Source of the DNA: Tubiluchus corallicola
Lineage: Eukaryota; Priapulida; Priapulimorpha; Priapulimorphida; Tubiluchidae
Assembly (NCBI GenBank): GCA_030141605.1
Contig: JAQGDQ010000824.1
Span: forward strand, 1-20,000
Length of the DNA: 20,000 nucleotides
Reading direction: 5' to 3'
The position numbers and the translations under genes were made by a program. The notes beneath the pieces were generated by a model. The model was not told the DNA's origin. It saw only the letters and a program-made list of their open reading frames with translations, and searched no databases. Shown here in pieces: positions 8,290-16,861 of this stretch. The first letter of the stretch is position 1; every line of letters begins with the position of its first letter.

Positions 8290-8905
8290 CTGTTATTTGA
8301 ATCAACAATAGACAGAACTACAATGTGAATTAACAATGGATGGAACTCAGCAGTTCATTGCAAATGTCGGTCCAAGGCTTTGGAATGACATAAATGATGA
8401 ATTAAAAACTGTTCAGCCAATTCAAAAATTTAAAAGGAAATACAGAGCATTGATTCTCAACGAGTACAACACTTCCTAATTTCCCACACCTACTGCAGCA
8501 GTCATACCACAATCCTGGTACAGATTATGCAAAACAAGGCATCATTGATAAATAGTTAGAGCTGATGTCAATATAGCGCAATATATTATCTTTCTTCCTA
8601 CCATTTCCACTAACACATCCTTCTACCCTTCCTGTGTGATCTAACCTTTCTCCCAGTTCTTTTTTTGTTCACTCATCCATTCTTTTTTATCGGGTTCACA
8701 TGACAGTGGGCTTATACACAAGCCTTTGCTTCTCTAGCCCACTGCAGTACAATTATTCTTTTATGATAAAGATAGTGTATGAAACATAACAATTTAATAC
8801 AGTATGACGTAATAATTTTGATGTCACTGTGTGCTTAATGTCATAATATTGTACTGAATTTGTTAATAATAATAAACAAATAAATAAATAAATAATAAAA
8901 TAAAA
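8290..8905 (+). mobile_element. 5'-truncated LINE (CR1/L2-like) 3' end
   Basis: The fragment holds the last ~55 codons of the element protein, a ~380-bp 3'UTR and an (AATA)n-type tail at about 8862-8905. The UTR contains a perfect 9-bp stem, CAGTGGGCT (8704-8712) with AGCCCACTG (8736-8744), around a 23-nt loop. The position fits the conserved 3' stem-loops known in some LINEs and used in target-primed reverse transcription. The copy is dead because it is 5'-truncated. Confidence 0.75.
8312..8479 (+). pseudogene. C-terminus of LINE reverse-transcriptase protein, remnant
   Basis: The frame reads 55 codons to TAA (8477-8479) with the motif VGPRLWNDINDELK followed by IQKFKRKYRALILNEY. This matches the characteristic end of CR1/L2/Rex-group ORF2 proteins (GP.LWN.LP.E+, then a helix F+++L+..LL..Y), which lies after the reverse-transcriptase and thumb regions. 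Immediately upstream the expected NRQNYNV-like segment is in another frame (8304-8327), so there is at least one frameshift. The rest of ORF2 is absent. The product is not expected to be functional. Confidence 0.75.
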
Positions 8906-9282
8906 ATTATAAAACTATGTGTAGTTAAAAGATTAGTAATGCTGATATCACATCCCTGAAAATTTTATAAACATACAGCAGTTTTGAATTTTTAGTAATC
9001 CTTTGTTACTTTGCCATAGACCAAGTTTTTATACTACATCGTCATTGCAACATTAACCAGTTTTAATGAAAAATGATTTTTTCGGATTTGTTCTTCAACT
9101 CTGCAATCGGAACTTATCGTGCCATAACATTGGTAGGAGGCACATTAAGAATGCAGTTATTCTGACGCTACATTTTTATATGTCTTTGCTCGGATTTTTT
9201 TGCGAAGGCTTAGAAGCAAAACTGAATGTGGTTCCCATGGTGACGGGTTTCTTTACCTAAGAGAAAAGGAAACGTGGATAAC
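8906..9282. other. Non-coding stretch, nothing recognised
   Basis: AT-rich sequence with one 64-codon frame (9066-9260) that lacks splice context or a recognisable domain. Confidence 0.35.
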
Positions 9283-9600
9283 AATAGTAATAGTAGCAAC
9301 AGAAACAGCAACAACAGCAACAGTAACAACAACAACAACAGCAGCTAAACAATAATGATGGAGAGGCAACAGAAAAAATAGAACAATGGCATTAGTGGCA
9401 ACAACAACGTTGACAACAACAACAACAATAACAGCTAAACAATAATGATGGAGGAGCAGCAGAAAAAATAGAACAATGGCATTAGTGGCAACAACAACAT
9501 TGACAACAACAACAGCAGCAGCAACAGAAACAGCAACAACAGCAGCAGTAACAACAACAACAACAACAACAGCAACGACAGCAGCAGTAACAGTAACTAC
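9283..9600. repeat. (CAA/CAG)n region with an internal ~90-bp duplication
   Basis: Long runs of CAACAACAACAGCAG are broken by two copies of a unit containing CAGCTAAACAATAATGATGG, AAAAAATAGAACAATGGC and ATTAGTGGCAACAACAAC (starting near 9341 and 9431). Stops are present in every frame across the whole run, so it does not encode a polyglutamine or polyasparagine protein. Confidence 0.9.
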
Positions 9601-9688
9601 ACATCTATAACAGTTGCAGGGCCAATGACATCAAGGTCAACATCTGTAGAACAGTAAACCAAAAACAGCTTTACGAACATTCACTAAT
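9601..9688. other. Short non-coding spacer
   Basis: Nothing recognised. Confidence 0.3.
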
Positions 9689-9765
9689 TAAACCAAGTCA
9701 AATCAATTTATTTCACTCCACCTATTCATATCCACAGTAAAAAACATTGATGAAGTCAAATTAAC
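9689..9765 (-). mobile_element. Possible minus-strand LINE tail fragment
   Basis: On the minus strand the sequence GGTGGAGTGAAATAAATTGA followed by TTTGACTTGG resembles GCAGAGTGGAAATAAATAAA followed by CTTATAACTT at about 13000. Both look like a UTR end with AATAAA and a short tail. The evidence is a short similarity only. Confidence 0.3.
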
Positions 9766-9863
9766 GAGTTGCTGTATGACGCATTGAAAACATGGCGTGT
9801 TATGGTGGCAGGAATGAGTGAACAAATGCCGGATCCCTAACCAATGTTGCTCAAATAAAAAAA

Positions 9864-9903
9864 TTCCACGTCAACGTCCAGTTTTCCACGTCAACATCCA
9901 GTC
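9864..9903. repeat. Two tandem 20-bp repeats
   Basis: The unit TTCCACGTCAACGTCCAGTT is followed at once by TTCCACGTCAACATCCAGTC. Confidence 0.9.
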
Positions 9904-10314
9904 GGGCAGAATTTTTAAACCCGTCAAACAACTACAGCACTCCACTTATGGCAGTTCAATTTGGTATGGAGCTTGAACACTAATGTTGCATGAAATACAA
10001 CAAACAGCATCAGAATCAAAAATCTTAATCAAACATTAAAGCTGACAGTATAGTCCATGTTTCTCTTTGTCCTGCTCTACCGGTGCTTTCGTTCTTTGTA
10101 TTATCCAAGACTTCTTACAGCTCAAATGTGTCTCATTTGTAATGAAGATGGCGTACTTATGCTTTGTCTAGGCCTGCAATGGAAGACTTATAACATATCC
10201 CTCCGCAGACTGTTGGGTCTACAATGAGAAAACTTATTTCTGATAGATTAACACTGCCTGTTCTACAATGGCGGAATGTATATATTCTTGCTTACTCAGT
10301 TTAAACAACACTGT
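9904..10314. other. Non-coding stretch, possibly the body of a decayed transposon
   Basis: No intact frame. If the pogo-like remnant just downstream is real, its catalytic part would lie here on the minus strand, but I cannot recognise DDE motifs in the stop-interrupted translation. Confidence 0.25.
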
Positions 10315-10506
10315 TCATCTAACTCTGTGTTGGGCGTGGTTGGTAAATGGATGAATCTCACCCTCCTCAAATTGATTTTCATTACTATACTGCTTCCAAC
10401 TATCTTTTCCCTTAGTGACGATACATACCCGGTTGTGAATAAGACTCCTCAGCCAGTTCAGTACCTCATCTTCAAGGATTATCTTCAGTACTGAACTAAG
10501 TTTTGG
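10315..10506 (-). pseudogene. Probable pogo/CENP-B-type DNA-binding domain remnant
   Basis: The minus-strand frame contains LEDEVLNWLRSLIHNRVC, then IVTKGKDSWKQYSNEN, then GEIHPFTNHAQH. The spacing and pattern (E-E-x-L-x-x-W, a turn, x-x-T-K, a helix, then an HPF/TPF-N box) resemble the CENP-B N-terminal-type helix-turn-helix of pogo/Tigger transposases, which normally reads ...PF.N..PGRKW. Here the frame is lost directly after the HPFTNH box. A Psq-like first helix is not clearly present upstream. The match is by eye and is modest. The alternative is a chance frame. Confidence 0.33.
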
Positions 10507-10599
10507 TTCTACCACAGTACTAGTTGTAGATTCGGTCATTGACCTGAGTACTGGCTCACAGCCTGCCACATTATATGAAAGACAAACCAATCTGCTCTA

Positions 10600-11571
10600 T
10601 CCTACATTGAAGAAGTTATGAAGGAGCCTCGTCTAGTCTGAGGTGCAACAGATTAATTCATACATAATCTGTCTGATCTACATTTGATGGTTTATGTATT
10701 CCTGCATAGTCCATATGATCTGCAGTGATACCTGCATAGATAAAGTTCACTTGGTCTTCAGTAGCCTGGAAGAGGTTTATATTTTGCATAATGTATGCAT
10801 GACGTACACTTACATTACTCTCTCTTCTCGATTAGCCTCGACAAATACCTCTCATATTATTGAGGGATTACCTCTAAGTTGCACGCACACCTCATTTTCT
10901 CACATAACATTTTACTGATCCTTTCCCATTGTGGGAACGGCTCGGGTTGTCTCGGCAGCGAAAGATTAAACAACGATCGCCTGTCGGATCCGGCAAACTT
11001 GTTTGAATGCTGCCTAATTATTAGTTTAATACTTTTTACTGCTTAAACTGCCACGATGTTGAAGAGATAATGAGCCTAGGTGGGGAAATTTCTTGGTAGC
11101 TGCAAAAAACAGCAAAACTGCCTTTCTGCCATTTTGTTTGCCAATCTCTGAAACTCTGATTCAACTCTAACTTTAGCGAAAAAAAACACTTTTGCTGATT
11201 TTTAGAAAAAATATGATTTTGCCTCTGTATTAACAATTACTACTGCTACATTCTTAATTTAAAATATTTCAAATCAAACTTCTCTTTTTAGAGAAATAAA
11301 TCTTTTTGTGGTCTTATTAGTTCTACACAAGTTTACATTCATCTGCTCGACAACATGAGAGGTACATAAAATTTTTGAATCTGGTACAGTCTGTAGATTT
11401 GGTCGCATGGATCTTTCTGTGCTTTTTCCTCAGTTGGCAATTCCTTCGGACGGTCCTCAATAAAATTACTCCAAGCATTTGCTATTTGAAATTTGCTTTA
11501 TTTTTTCTACCAAAAGCAAAGAGGCAGCAAAGTTTCTATCTTGTGCGTAATGCTTCTGTTTCGTACTATGG
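10600..11571. other. Non-coding stretch, nothing firmly recognised
   Basis: Several 65-76 codon frames occur on both strands without splice context or recognisable domains. A short GC-richer patch (10930-11000) contains CGGCTCGGGTTGTCTCGGCA. No known repeat was recognised. Confidence 0.35.
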
Positions 11572-11579
11572 TTTTAGAC

Positions 11580-12252
11580 CAGGGGATACTGAATGGTGGA
11601 GCTAGTTGGACCTGTACAAACAAAATCATCCAGTTCCTTGTGTGAAATGAACTTTTTTGTTGCGTGGGCCACCAAAAAGAAATCTATATTTTTTCCAAAA
11701 GTTTTCTGATTTCATGACACGGATTCCATGCGTCATTTCCTTGCATCCTCAGTGTGAAATAGCCCTAAAGCAGGGGTGTGCAAATTGCGGCCCACAGAGA
11801 GAATTTGTGCGGCCCGCGAAGAGATTTGTCAACCTAATGAAAGTGCGACCCGGGCGATTAATTGAGTGTATCCAGCTGAAGTCCATGCCACGATCCCAAA
11901 GATAGTGCGGGTAGTTTTTTCTACTAGATCGGATGCCATTGACCCTTACAAGATGGTTGTAGCTTAATGTCACTGTACTACACAGACTGTGTGATGCACA
12001 TTACTAATATGCATTGTAATGAAATTACCACTATCTGTCCTGGAAGTAGAAATATATGGTTTGTAATATAAATTTTAATAACTTCTAAAATAGTTTCTTG
12101 AGTGTAGTTGTAATGATGTACTCAGGTCGGACGCAAAAAAATCGTTATGAGGCCTTTCTGTACTTGGCTCCTTGATCAAACTGCCTGTGGCCCGCAGGAA
12201 TTGCGGGAAAGTTTAATGTGGCCCGGCTAGTCAGATAATTTGCACACCCCTG
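11580..12252. mobile_element. hAT-like element defined by an 8-bp target-site duplication (outer boundaries)
   Basis: TTTTAGAC occurs at 11572-11579 directly before CAGGGG, and again at 12253-12260 directly after CCCCTG. An 8-bp duplication fitting the hAT target preference (nTnTAGAn) with CAGGGG...CCCCTG ends defines a 673-bp insertion. Beyond CAGGGG the left end (ATACTGAATGG) does not match the right end, so the ends are not a normal long terminal inverted repeat. Confidence 0.5.
11771..12252. mobile_element. hAT-like MITE with 16-bp perfect terminal inverted repeats (inner boundaries)
   Basis: CAGGGGTGTGCAAATT at the left is the exact reverse complement of AATTTGCACACCCCTG at the right. 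Subterminal GCGGCCC/GGCCCGC blocks on both sides are a hallmark of hAT-Charlie-like families. The 482-bp element has no transposase and would need one in trans. The left 8-bp flank (ccctaaag) does not equal the right flank (ttttagac), in conflict with a simple insertion of this unit. Confidence 0.8.
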
Positions 12253-12260
12253 TTTTAGAC

Positions 12261-12984
12261 CAATGTGTCATGAAGCATTAGCATGCTGCTTTTTCATTGT
12301 TTGGTATACATAATGGCTGCTGATTAGATCTTCTGAAATGTGATGGTAATGATATGCCCACTAATTACAATCAATTTATTAAATTTCATGTATACAACAA
12401 CTATGCTTCGCATGGGACCATGACCTTTCTTTTCAAATCTCTGTCGTCTTTTATAGCAATCGATTTGTAGTAACCGTTGTCGATGACCATCAGCGTACAT
12501 CCGCAACTCATAAAGCTACATCAATAAAACAGACATTAATCGAATGAAAAACAGCCATAAGCTATGTATAAATCTTTGTTCACGAGACATTGTTCCACGA
12601 GAGCTGGCAGGAAACATACATCGAGTGTGTCATGCCGGATTGCCTCCATTCACAGCCGCCATAATTGCTGCTTGCCTGCCCGCAGAGATCTGTGGTGAAA
12701 TAATGATGATAATTTGTCGAGGATTTTTGCCCTTTTTGTGTCGAAAGCATCACCCGTAATTGGTCTGTTGTTGCAGCGATGAGTCATCTTCCTGTGTTGT
12801 AACGTCCATTATCTCTTGTCATGGTGTAACTCCAATCAGGGTGCTTCTGTGTCTGCAGCAACCAGGTTTTTTACACCTGGTGTTCTTTGTACAGTATGGC
12901 AAACAACTTAGAGAGTTCAAATAAATGAAAGTTGTTCAACAAGTGCAATCTGATCTAGTTATAAGAACACAAGAATTTACATTG
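12261..12984. other. Non-coding stretch with a GC-richer core, nothing firmly recognised
   Basis: A plus-strand frame at 12544-12759 (rich in AAIIAACLP-type residues) lies in a GC-richer patch. A possible acceptor, tctgttgttgcag, at about 12775 is followed by an open frame to TAA near 12926. Neither shows a known domain. A 6-bp stem ACCAGG/CCTGGT lies at about 12862-12882. Confidence 0.25.
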
Positions 12985-13250
12985 CTAACTTATAAGTTAT
13001 AAGTTTATTTATTTCCACTCTGCATCTAACAGTTATAATAAAAATACAGATAATTTCACTGAAGTAAATATAAATATAAATGCAATATTATCCAGAAATT
13101 ACAAAAGAGATTATTATGCAGCATTTACATGTGCAAATTACATTACAGAATAATTTTGATGCATACAGTTTGAGCCTAAAATCGTCATCATCATCTGCCC
13201 GTCACGTCTATTGTAGACATTGGGCAGGCAGAATTCTAAAATAAAAGAAA
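12985..13250 (-). mobile_element. Minus-strand LINE 3' remnant (RTE-like reading)
   Basis: Read on the minus strand, a short coding-like segment encodes RRDGQMMM (DNA around GACGTGACGGGCAGATGATG). This resembles the protein ends of RTE-type elements, which commonly finish with RRDGQMMMM. It is followed by an AT-rich UTR and a tail with AAATAAATAAACTTATAACT. The coding part is otherwise destroyed. The clade is inferred from this short motif. Confidence 0.4.
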
Positions 13251-13980
13251 TCTGCCTTCAGACAGGTAAACGCATCAGTAATCCAGCAAAAAAACTAGAT
13301 ACTGCTACGCCAGTGGCTTGTCAGCACCACTTCCGTTCCAAAGCATAGCTTGACAGGCCAAACTGTACGTGGAAATCTTAAAGAAGTGATTAATAATTGA
13401 AATAATGATAATATATACATAAAAGTGGGGGGGAAGTAGTGAATGAAAGGTGAAATGGAGCGAGGTGAGGGTCGGTTAATCTTATAGGTGATGAAATATA
13501 TTTATCATTATGAGTACGTTTTTATCTTTTATTCACAGAAGGACTTCTGAATGCAATAATTTATGATATATACGTACACATGCCAAGAACACTATATGGT
13601 GATAAACAAATTATCCTGTTTGAATATTTGGACTTTGTTGATATTTTTTCCTATTAAATTACATTTTGATACTCTTACGCATACACCATTTCTCAGCTAT
13701 ATATTCTTGCCAAGTCTGTAACCTCTTACATCGGTGCTTGTGGCCTTTTGGTCGGTCATGAAACGAATGTATTTAGTATCCATACCCACTTCCATCTCGT
13801 AAAGACGCAAACAAAAAAGTTACGAGAAATGACACAGAAATTTAAATTTTGCCTTGACTATTTGGCAGTGCGGGACTTCCTGTTGTTAAATGACCACACA
13901 ATGACCAAGCATTAACAACTTGACCGAAATAGACAAGGGATTATTGTAAATTTGTTACAACAACTACCTTACACACTGTC
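13251..13980. other. AT-rich non-coding stretch
   Basis: No frame or repeat could be supported. It may include more of the decayed minus-strand LINE in its first ~100 bp. Confidence 0.35.
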
Positions 13981-14026
13981 ACTAATCTCTGTAATCATTG
14001 GCGACAACCTTTATTTCGGTGATCTA

Positions 14027-14055
14027 TTGTTTACGGTGAATAGCCTCTTGTTTAC
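14027..14055 (+). promoter_or_regulatory. Paired forkhead-like sites (TTGTTTAC x2)
   Basis: Two exact TTGTTTAC octamers start 21 bp apart (14027 and 14048), about two helical turns. TGTTTAC is the forkhead (FOX) core. Function is inferred. Confidence 0.3.
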
Positions 14056-14131
14056 AAATGGCCGCCTGACTAGCTGCATTGTGTGACAAAAGTAATCCAC
14101 GTTTCCTACACATAAATTGTCAGTCAGCATT

Positions 14132-14150
14132 ATGCGCCCTCTGATGGTCA
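14132..14150 (+). promoter_or_regulatory. CTCF-like motif
   Basis: ATGCGCCCTCTGATGGTCA resembles the reverse form of the CTCF core (GCGCCCTCTxxTGG). It is a single match by eye in a GC-richer patch. Confidence 0.25.
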
Positions 14151-14252
14151 ATGAACTATTATTATCGTCATTAACTTCAGCTTGGATTCTGCTAGTTGAA
14201 CTAACAGGCAGGATCTGCGCCATATTGCCTCATTCATGAAACTATTGCTTCC

Positions 14253-14261
14253 TTTCCCGCC
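14253..14261 (+). promoter_or_regulatory. E2F-like site TTTCCCGCC
   Basis: A perfect TTTCCCGCC lies 30 bp from a minus-strand CAATATGGCGCAG, which combines a YY1-like AATATGGCG with an ATG in good context. The 70-codon minus-strand frame that starts there (MAQILPVSSTSRIQAEVND...) is a weak first-exon candidate. Confidence 0.25.
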
Positions 14262-14289
14262 CGTAATAATAACCAGCTAGGGAACTCCT

Positions 14290-14568
14290 ACAGTGAATTA
14301 TAGGTCTGCAATACTGCCTCCCAAGCTAGCTGCTTGTACTACGTTCACATTAATCAGGGGTGTTGGTTTTAATATCCCAACCTAAGTTGATAACAGAAGG
14401 GTTAGTGAACATGCTGTCCTTGGATTTTAGGAAACACGCCAAAATATAGCGAAATAATGAGAAGAGTTGTTAAGAGCGAAGCAGATTAACTCGTTCTGAG
14501 ATGAGTTTTAGTTACATTAGTCCTAATCGGTGTGCTAAATCAAATTTATTCTTTCTGTAACATTTCAG
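14290..14568. other. Non-coding stretch, nothing recognised
   Basis: Less than 300 bp of AT-rich sequence ending in a good pyrimidine tract and acceptor (ttctttctgtaacatttcag). Confidence 0.35.
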
Positions 14569-14619
14569 GAACAAATACGTGTACAAAAATATATAAACAG
14601 AAATAAAGTAGTAAATGTG
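14569..14619 (+). CDS. Candidate 51-nt internal exon (gene B)
   Basis: A strong acceptor (ttctttctgtaacatttcag) and a strong donor (GTG|gtaagt) bracket 51 nt that are open only in phase 0, reading EQIRVQKYINRNKVVNV. Both flanking phases are 0, so it would be a cassette that keeps frame. The peptide is short and has no family match. Short AT-rich exons of this kind also arise by chance, so support is the splice signals only. It could join the 22-nt candidate at 14896 and then the terminal exon at 15332. Confidence 0.2.
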
Positions 14620-14895
14620 GTAAGTAAAGTAAATATAAAGTCAATGAGATGGGGTAGCGAATTGACTAAAAATTCGGTCACCCATCATCTGACAATAAGG
14701 TTTGGTCAACATGGCAGATTAAATAATGATGCAAAATTGCCTGTTTAATAATTGAACATAATTATCATCTGTCATTTGAAAAAGATGTGCTACGCCACGT
14801 GGTAGCTTTATTATTCGATACAAAACCAAAACCGTGTCCAACTTTTCACATCAAAAACTTTTCTACGATCTTTGAAAATAATCTCCTTAAATTAG

Positions 14896-14917
14896 CAAAA
14901 CTTTGCAAGTTTTAAAG
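14896..14917 (+). CDS. Candidate 22-nt microexon (gene B)
   Basis: The acceptor atctccttaaattag and the donor AAAG|gtaaaa bracket 22 nt. Starting in phase 0 (as the 14569 candidate ends) they encode QNFASFK plus one base, leaving phase 1. Phase 1 is what the terminal exon at 15332 requires. The phase chain is consistent, but an element this small is easily a coincidence. Confidence 0.13.
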
Positions 14918-15100
14918 GTAAAATTGAATACATTTTGGACTCAATATACTTGACGTTATATTTAATACAACCAAGGGACAAATGATGTGCTAATTTCTTT
15001 GATTTTTGTCTTTTTTGGCACAAAAATGAACTATTCTTGGTTTTTTGTTGGTCAGTTTGTGGAGAATTCAAACACTAATGTATTTCAATGGAATACACAT

Positions 15101-15148
15101 GTTGGCACTTTCTGGATATGCCCTGTTGGCACTTTCTGGATATGCCCT
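15101..15148. repeat. Two exact tandem copies of a 24-bp unit
   Basis: GTTGGCACTTTCTGGATATG plus CCCT is repeated without change. A surrounding plus-strand frame (14987-15271) stays open through it and ends in a hydrophobic stretch, but it has no usable splice donor and no family resemblance. Confidence 0.95.
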
Positions 15149-15331
15149 GTTGGGCTCAATAACCCACTGCTAGTAGGAATTATTGTCATGTTCGCAATAG
15201 CCATGAAATATTATGCCGCTCAGATAATAATTGCGGTGCAGTTTTTGAGGTTGAAACAGGTTTTTGGATGAAGTGCTGGAAAAGTGTTTAAGATGTCTTG
15301 AGGTCAGATGACTGGTAATTCTCATATTCAG

Positions 15332-15441
15332 CAGTTTCCTTCATTAAATATGGAAAAATTTCTCCTACAGCTGAAGCAATGAAAGATTTACTAGAAGCTT
15401 TGCGGGCAGAAATAAACAGATTGAGATTAAAATTAAACTAA
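15332..15441 (+). CDS. Probable terminal coding exon of unidentified gene B
   Basis: After a tandem acceptor (tattCAGCAG) the phase-1 frame reads SFIKYGKISPTAEAMKD and continues LLEALRAEINRLRLKLN to TAA 15439-15441. The last ~22 residues form a clean amphipathic helix with leucines at heptad-like spacing, suggesting a short coiled coil at the protein's C-terminus. GC content and codon composition differ from the AT-rich flanks. The two CAGs three bases apart would add or drop one residue. Upstream exons are not certain, with candidates at 14569 and 14896. No AATAAA is close downstream. The family is not recognised. Confidence 0.42.
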
Positions 15442-15985
15442 TTTATTCTCTTTGCAAGTCACATACATATCCTGTATTATACAATATAGGAATAATAATA
15501 TCTCTCCAACTTTTGTCTTCTAGACAAGAGAATTGTTTAGCTGTTCATGTAAAATTGCAAGAAATGTATATGCTCCTCTGGTAATTCATTAATAGCTTTT
15601 TTGAGTTACGATCCTGCCAATAGTTCATTAATAGCTTTAGTGACTTAGGATACAGAAGCAGCATTGCACACTTGGATTTGGTATTTTACAGTATGGTATA
15701 GAATATGTAATGCTGTGTCGTATACAGAGAGAAAACATTGTGAACTCGTGCCTTTTTAAGCCGTAAAGAAATTATTTGAGTAAATTTTATACAATCCACT
15801 AGACGCATGCGCAGAAAAGAACACTGGTAGCAAAATCTTCTGTCACTTGCATAGCTATCACAATTAATAATTGGTGACGTCAGTCATATTCATTTAAATC
15901 ATACTTAATTCATAATTCGCTTGTCAAAATGTCCACTGAATTTTATAACTAATATCAGGCTCCACTTGCTCTTTTTGCTTGCTTG
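15442..15985. other. Non-coding stretch with a short local duplication
   Basis: TTCATTAATAGCTTT occurs at about 15586 and again at about 15625, both followed by a GAGTTACGATCC/GTGACTTAGGATAC-like sequence. The region near 15790-15885 holds GCATGCGCAG and TGACGTCA. No gene is seen. Confidence 0.4.
15875..15882. promoter_or_regulatory. CRE-like TGACGTCA
   Basis: A perfect palindromic CRE core about 80 bp after a GCATGCGCAG (NRF1-half-like) motif. No gene start is identified nearby. Confidence 0.2.
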
Positions 15986-16470
15986 TTTGCTTTGAAACTA
16001 GTTGCTTTGTTACTTGCCTAGGTGCTGCATACTTACTGACTGACTGACCGACTGAATAATTAAGTGATTTACCTAGTTGCTTGCATACTTGCTACTGATT
16101 AACTGATTGAACCAGTCAGTTACTTATTCAGCCAGTTACCTACCTAGCCATCCATCTGCCTATCTACCTACCTACTTGCTTACCCTCCCAGTTGCCTACC
16201 TACCCACCTACCTGCCCAACACCTACCTACGTACCTACCTACCTCCCTACCAACCTACCTACCTATCTACCTACCCATCTACCGAACTACCCACCTGCCT
16301 ACCTATCCACCCACCTGCCTACCTACCTACCCACTCACCTGCCTATCTACCCACCTGCCTGTCCAACACCCCACCTACGTACCTACCTACCTGCCTACCC
16401 ACCTACCTACCTACCCATCTATCGAACTACCCACCTGCCTACCTATCCACCCACCCACTTACGGACTGTG
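15986..16470. repeat. Degenerate tetranucleotide repeat, (CTAC)n core at 16140-16460
   Basis: It begins as scrambled ACTG/GACT units (15986-16135) and becomes a dense CTAC/CCAC/CTGC array. Frames with Pro-Thr-Tyr-Leu repeats are artefacts of the repeat. Confidence 0.93.
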
Positions 16471-16739
16471 ATTTGCTATTTTAGAGATCTTTAAATGCAA
16501 GCCCACTTTTTAATCAAAAATTTACCAGACTCGTAATATTGCCGTGCACACTGCAACCTCCGACTCCCCTTCCTCCACTTTCCCTCTCCCTCTGACACCT
16601 CCCCAACAAAATGGCTGTTCAGAAAATCCTGCTGTAACAAATTTAATGACGTTTATTTTCCGCAATATTAATTATTTTCACTTCTGTCGTGGCAAACCTG
16701 TACCGGCTGTTGTTTCAAATAATAATAATAACGCTGAAA
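16471..16739. other. Non-coding stretch with CT-rich patch
   Basis: CTCCCCTTCCTCCACTTTCC and CTCTCCCTCTGACACC precede AACAAAATGGCTG, an ATG in good context that opens only eight codons (MAVQKILL). I do not call a gene. Confidence 0.35.
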
Positions 16740-16740
16740 T

Positions 16741-16806
16741 AACAAGTGAACAGTCTTGAAAAACAAGTGAACGGTCTTGAAAAACAAGTGAACGGTCTTG
16801 AAAAAC
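16741..16806. repeat. Three tandem 22-bp repeats
   Basis: Three copies of AACAAGTGAACGGTCTTGAA plus AA occur in a row. The first carries CAGT in place of CGGT. Confidence 0.92.
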
Positions 16807-16861
16807 TTTCATATGTTACCAGCTTAAATTAAACTCTTGAATGACTGTGTGAGCGGTACCT

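Noticed and set aside
12776-12926. Possible terminal exon after tctgttgttgcag
   Set aside because: The frame is open to a TAA that overlaps an AATAAA, but the peptide has no coding-like pattern I trust and no partner exon is visible.
14987-15271. 94-codon frame with hydrophobic C-terminus
   Set aside because: It contains a 24-bp exact tandem duplication, has a poor donor (CAG|gttttt), and resembles no family.
16107-16494. Two overlapping frames rich in Tyr-Leu-Pro-Thr repeats
   Set aside because: Both arise from the CTAC tetranucleotide array, and two frames are open at once, which argues for repeat artefact.
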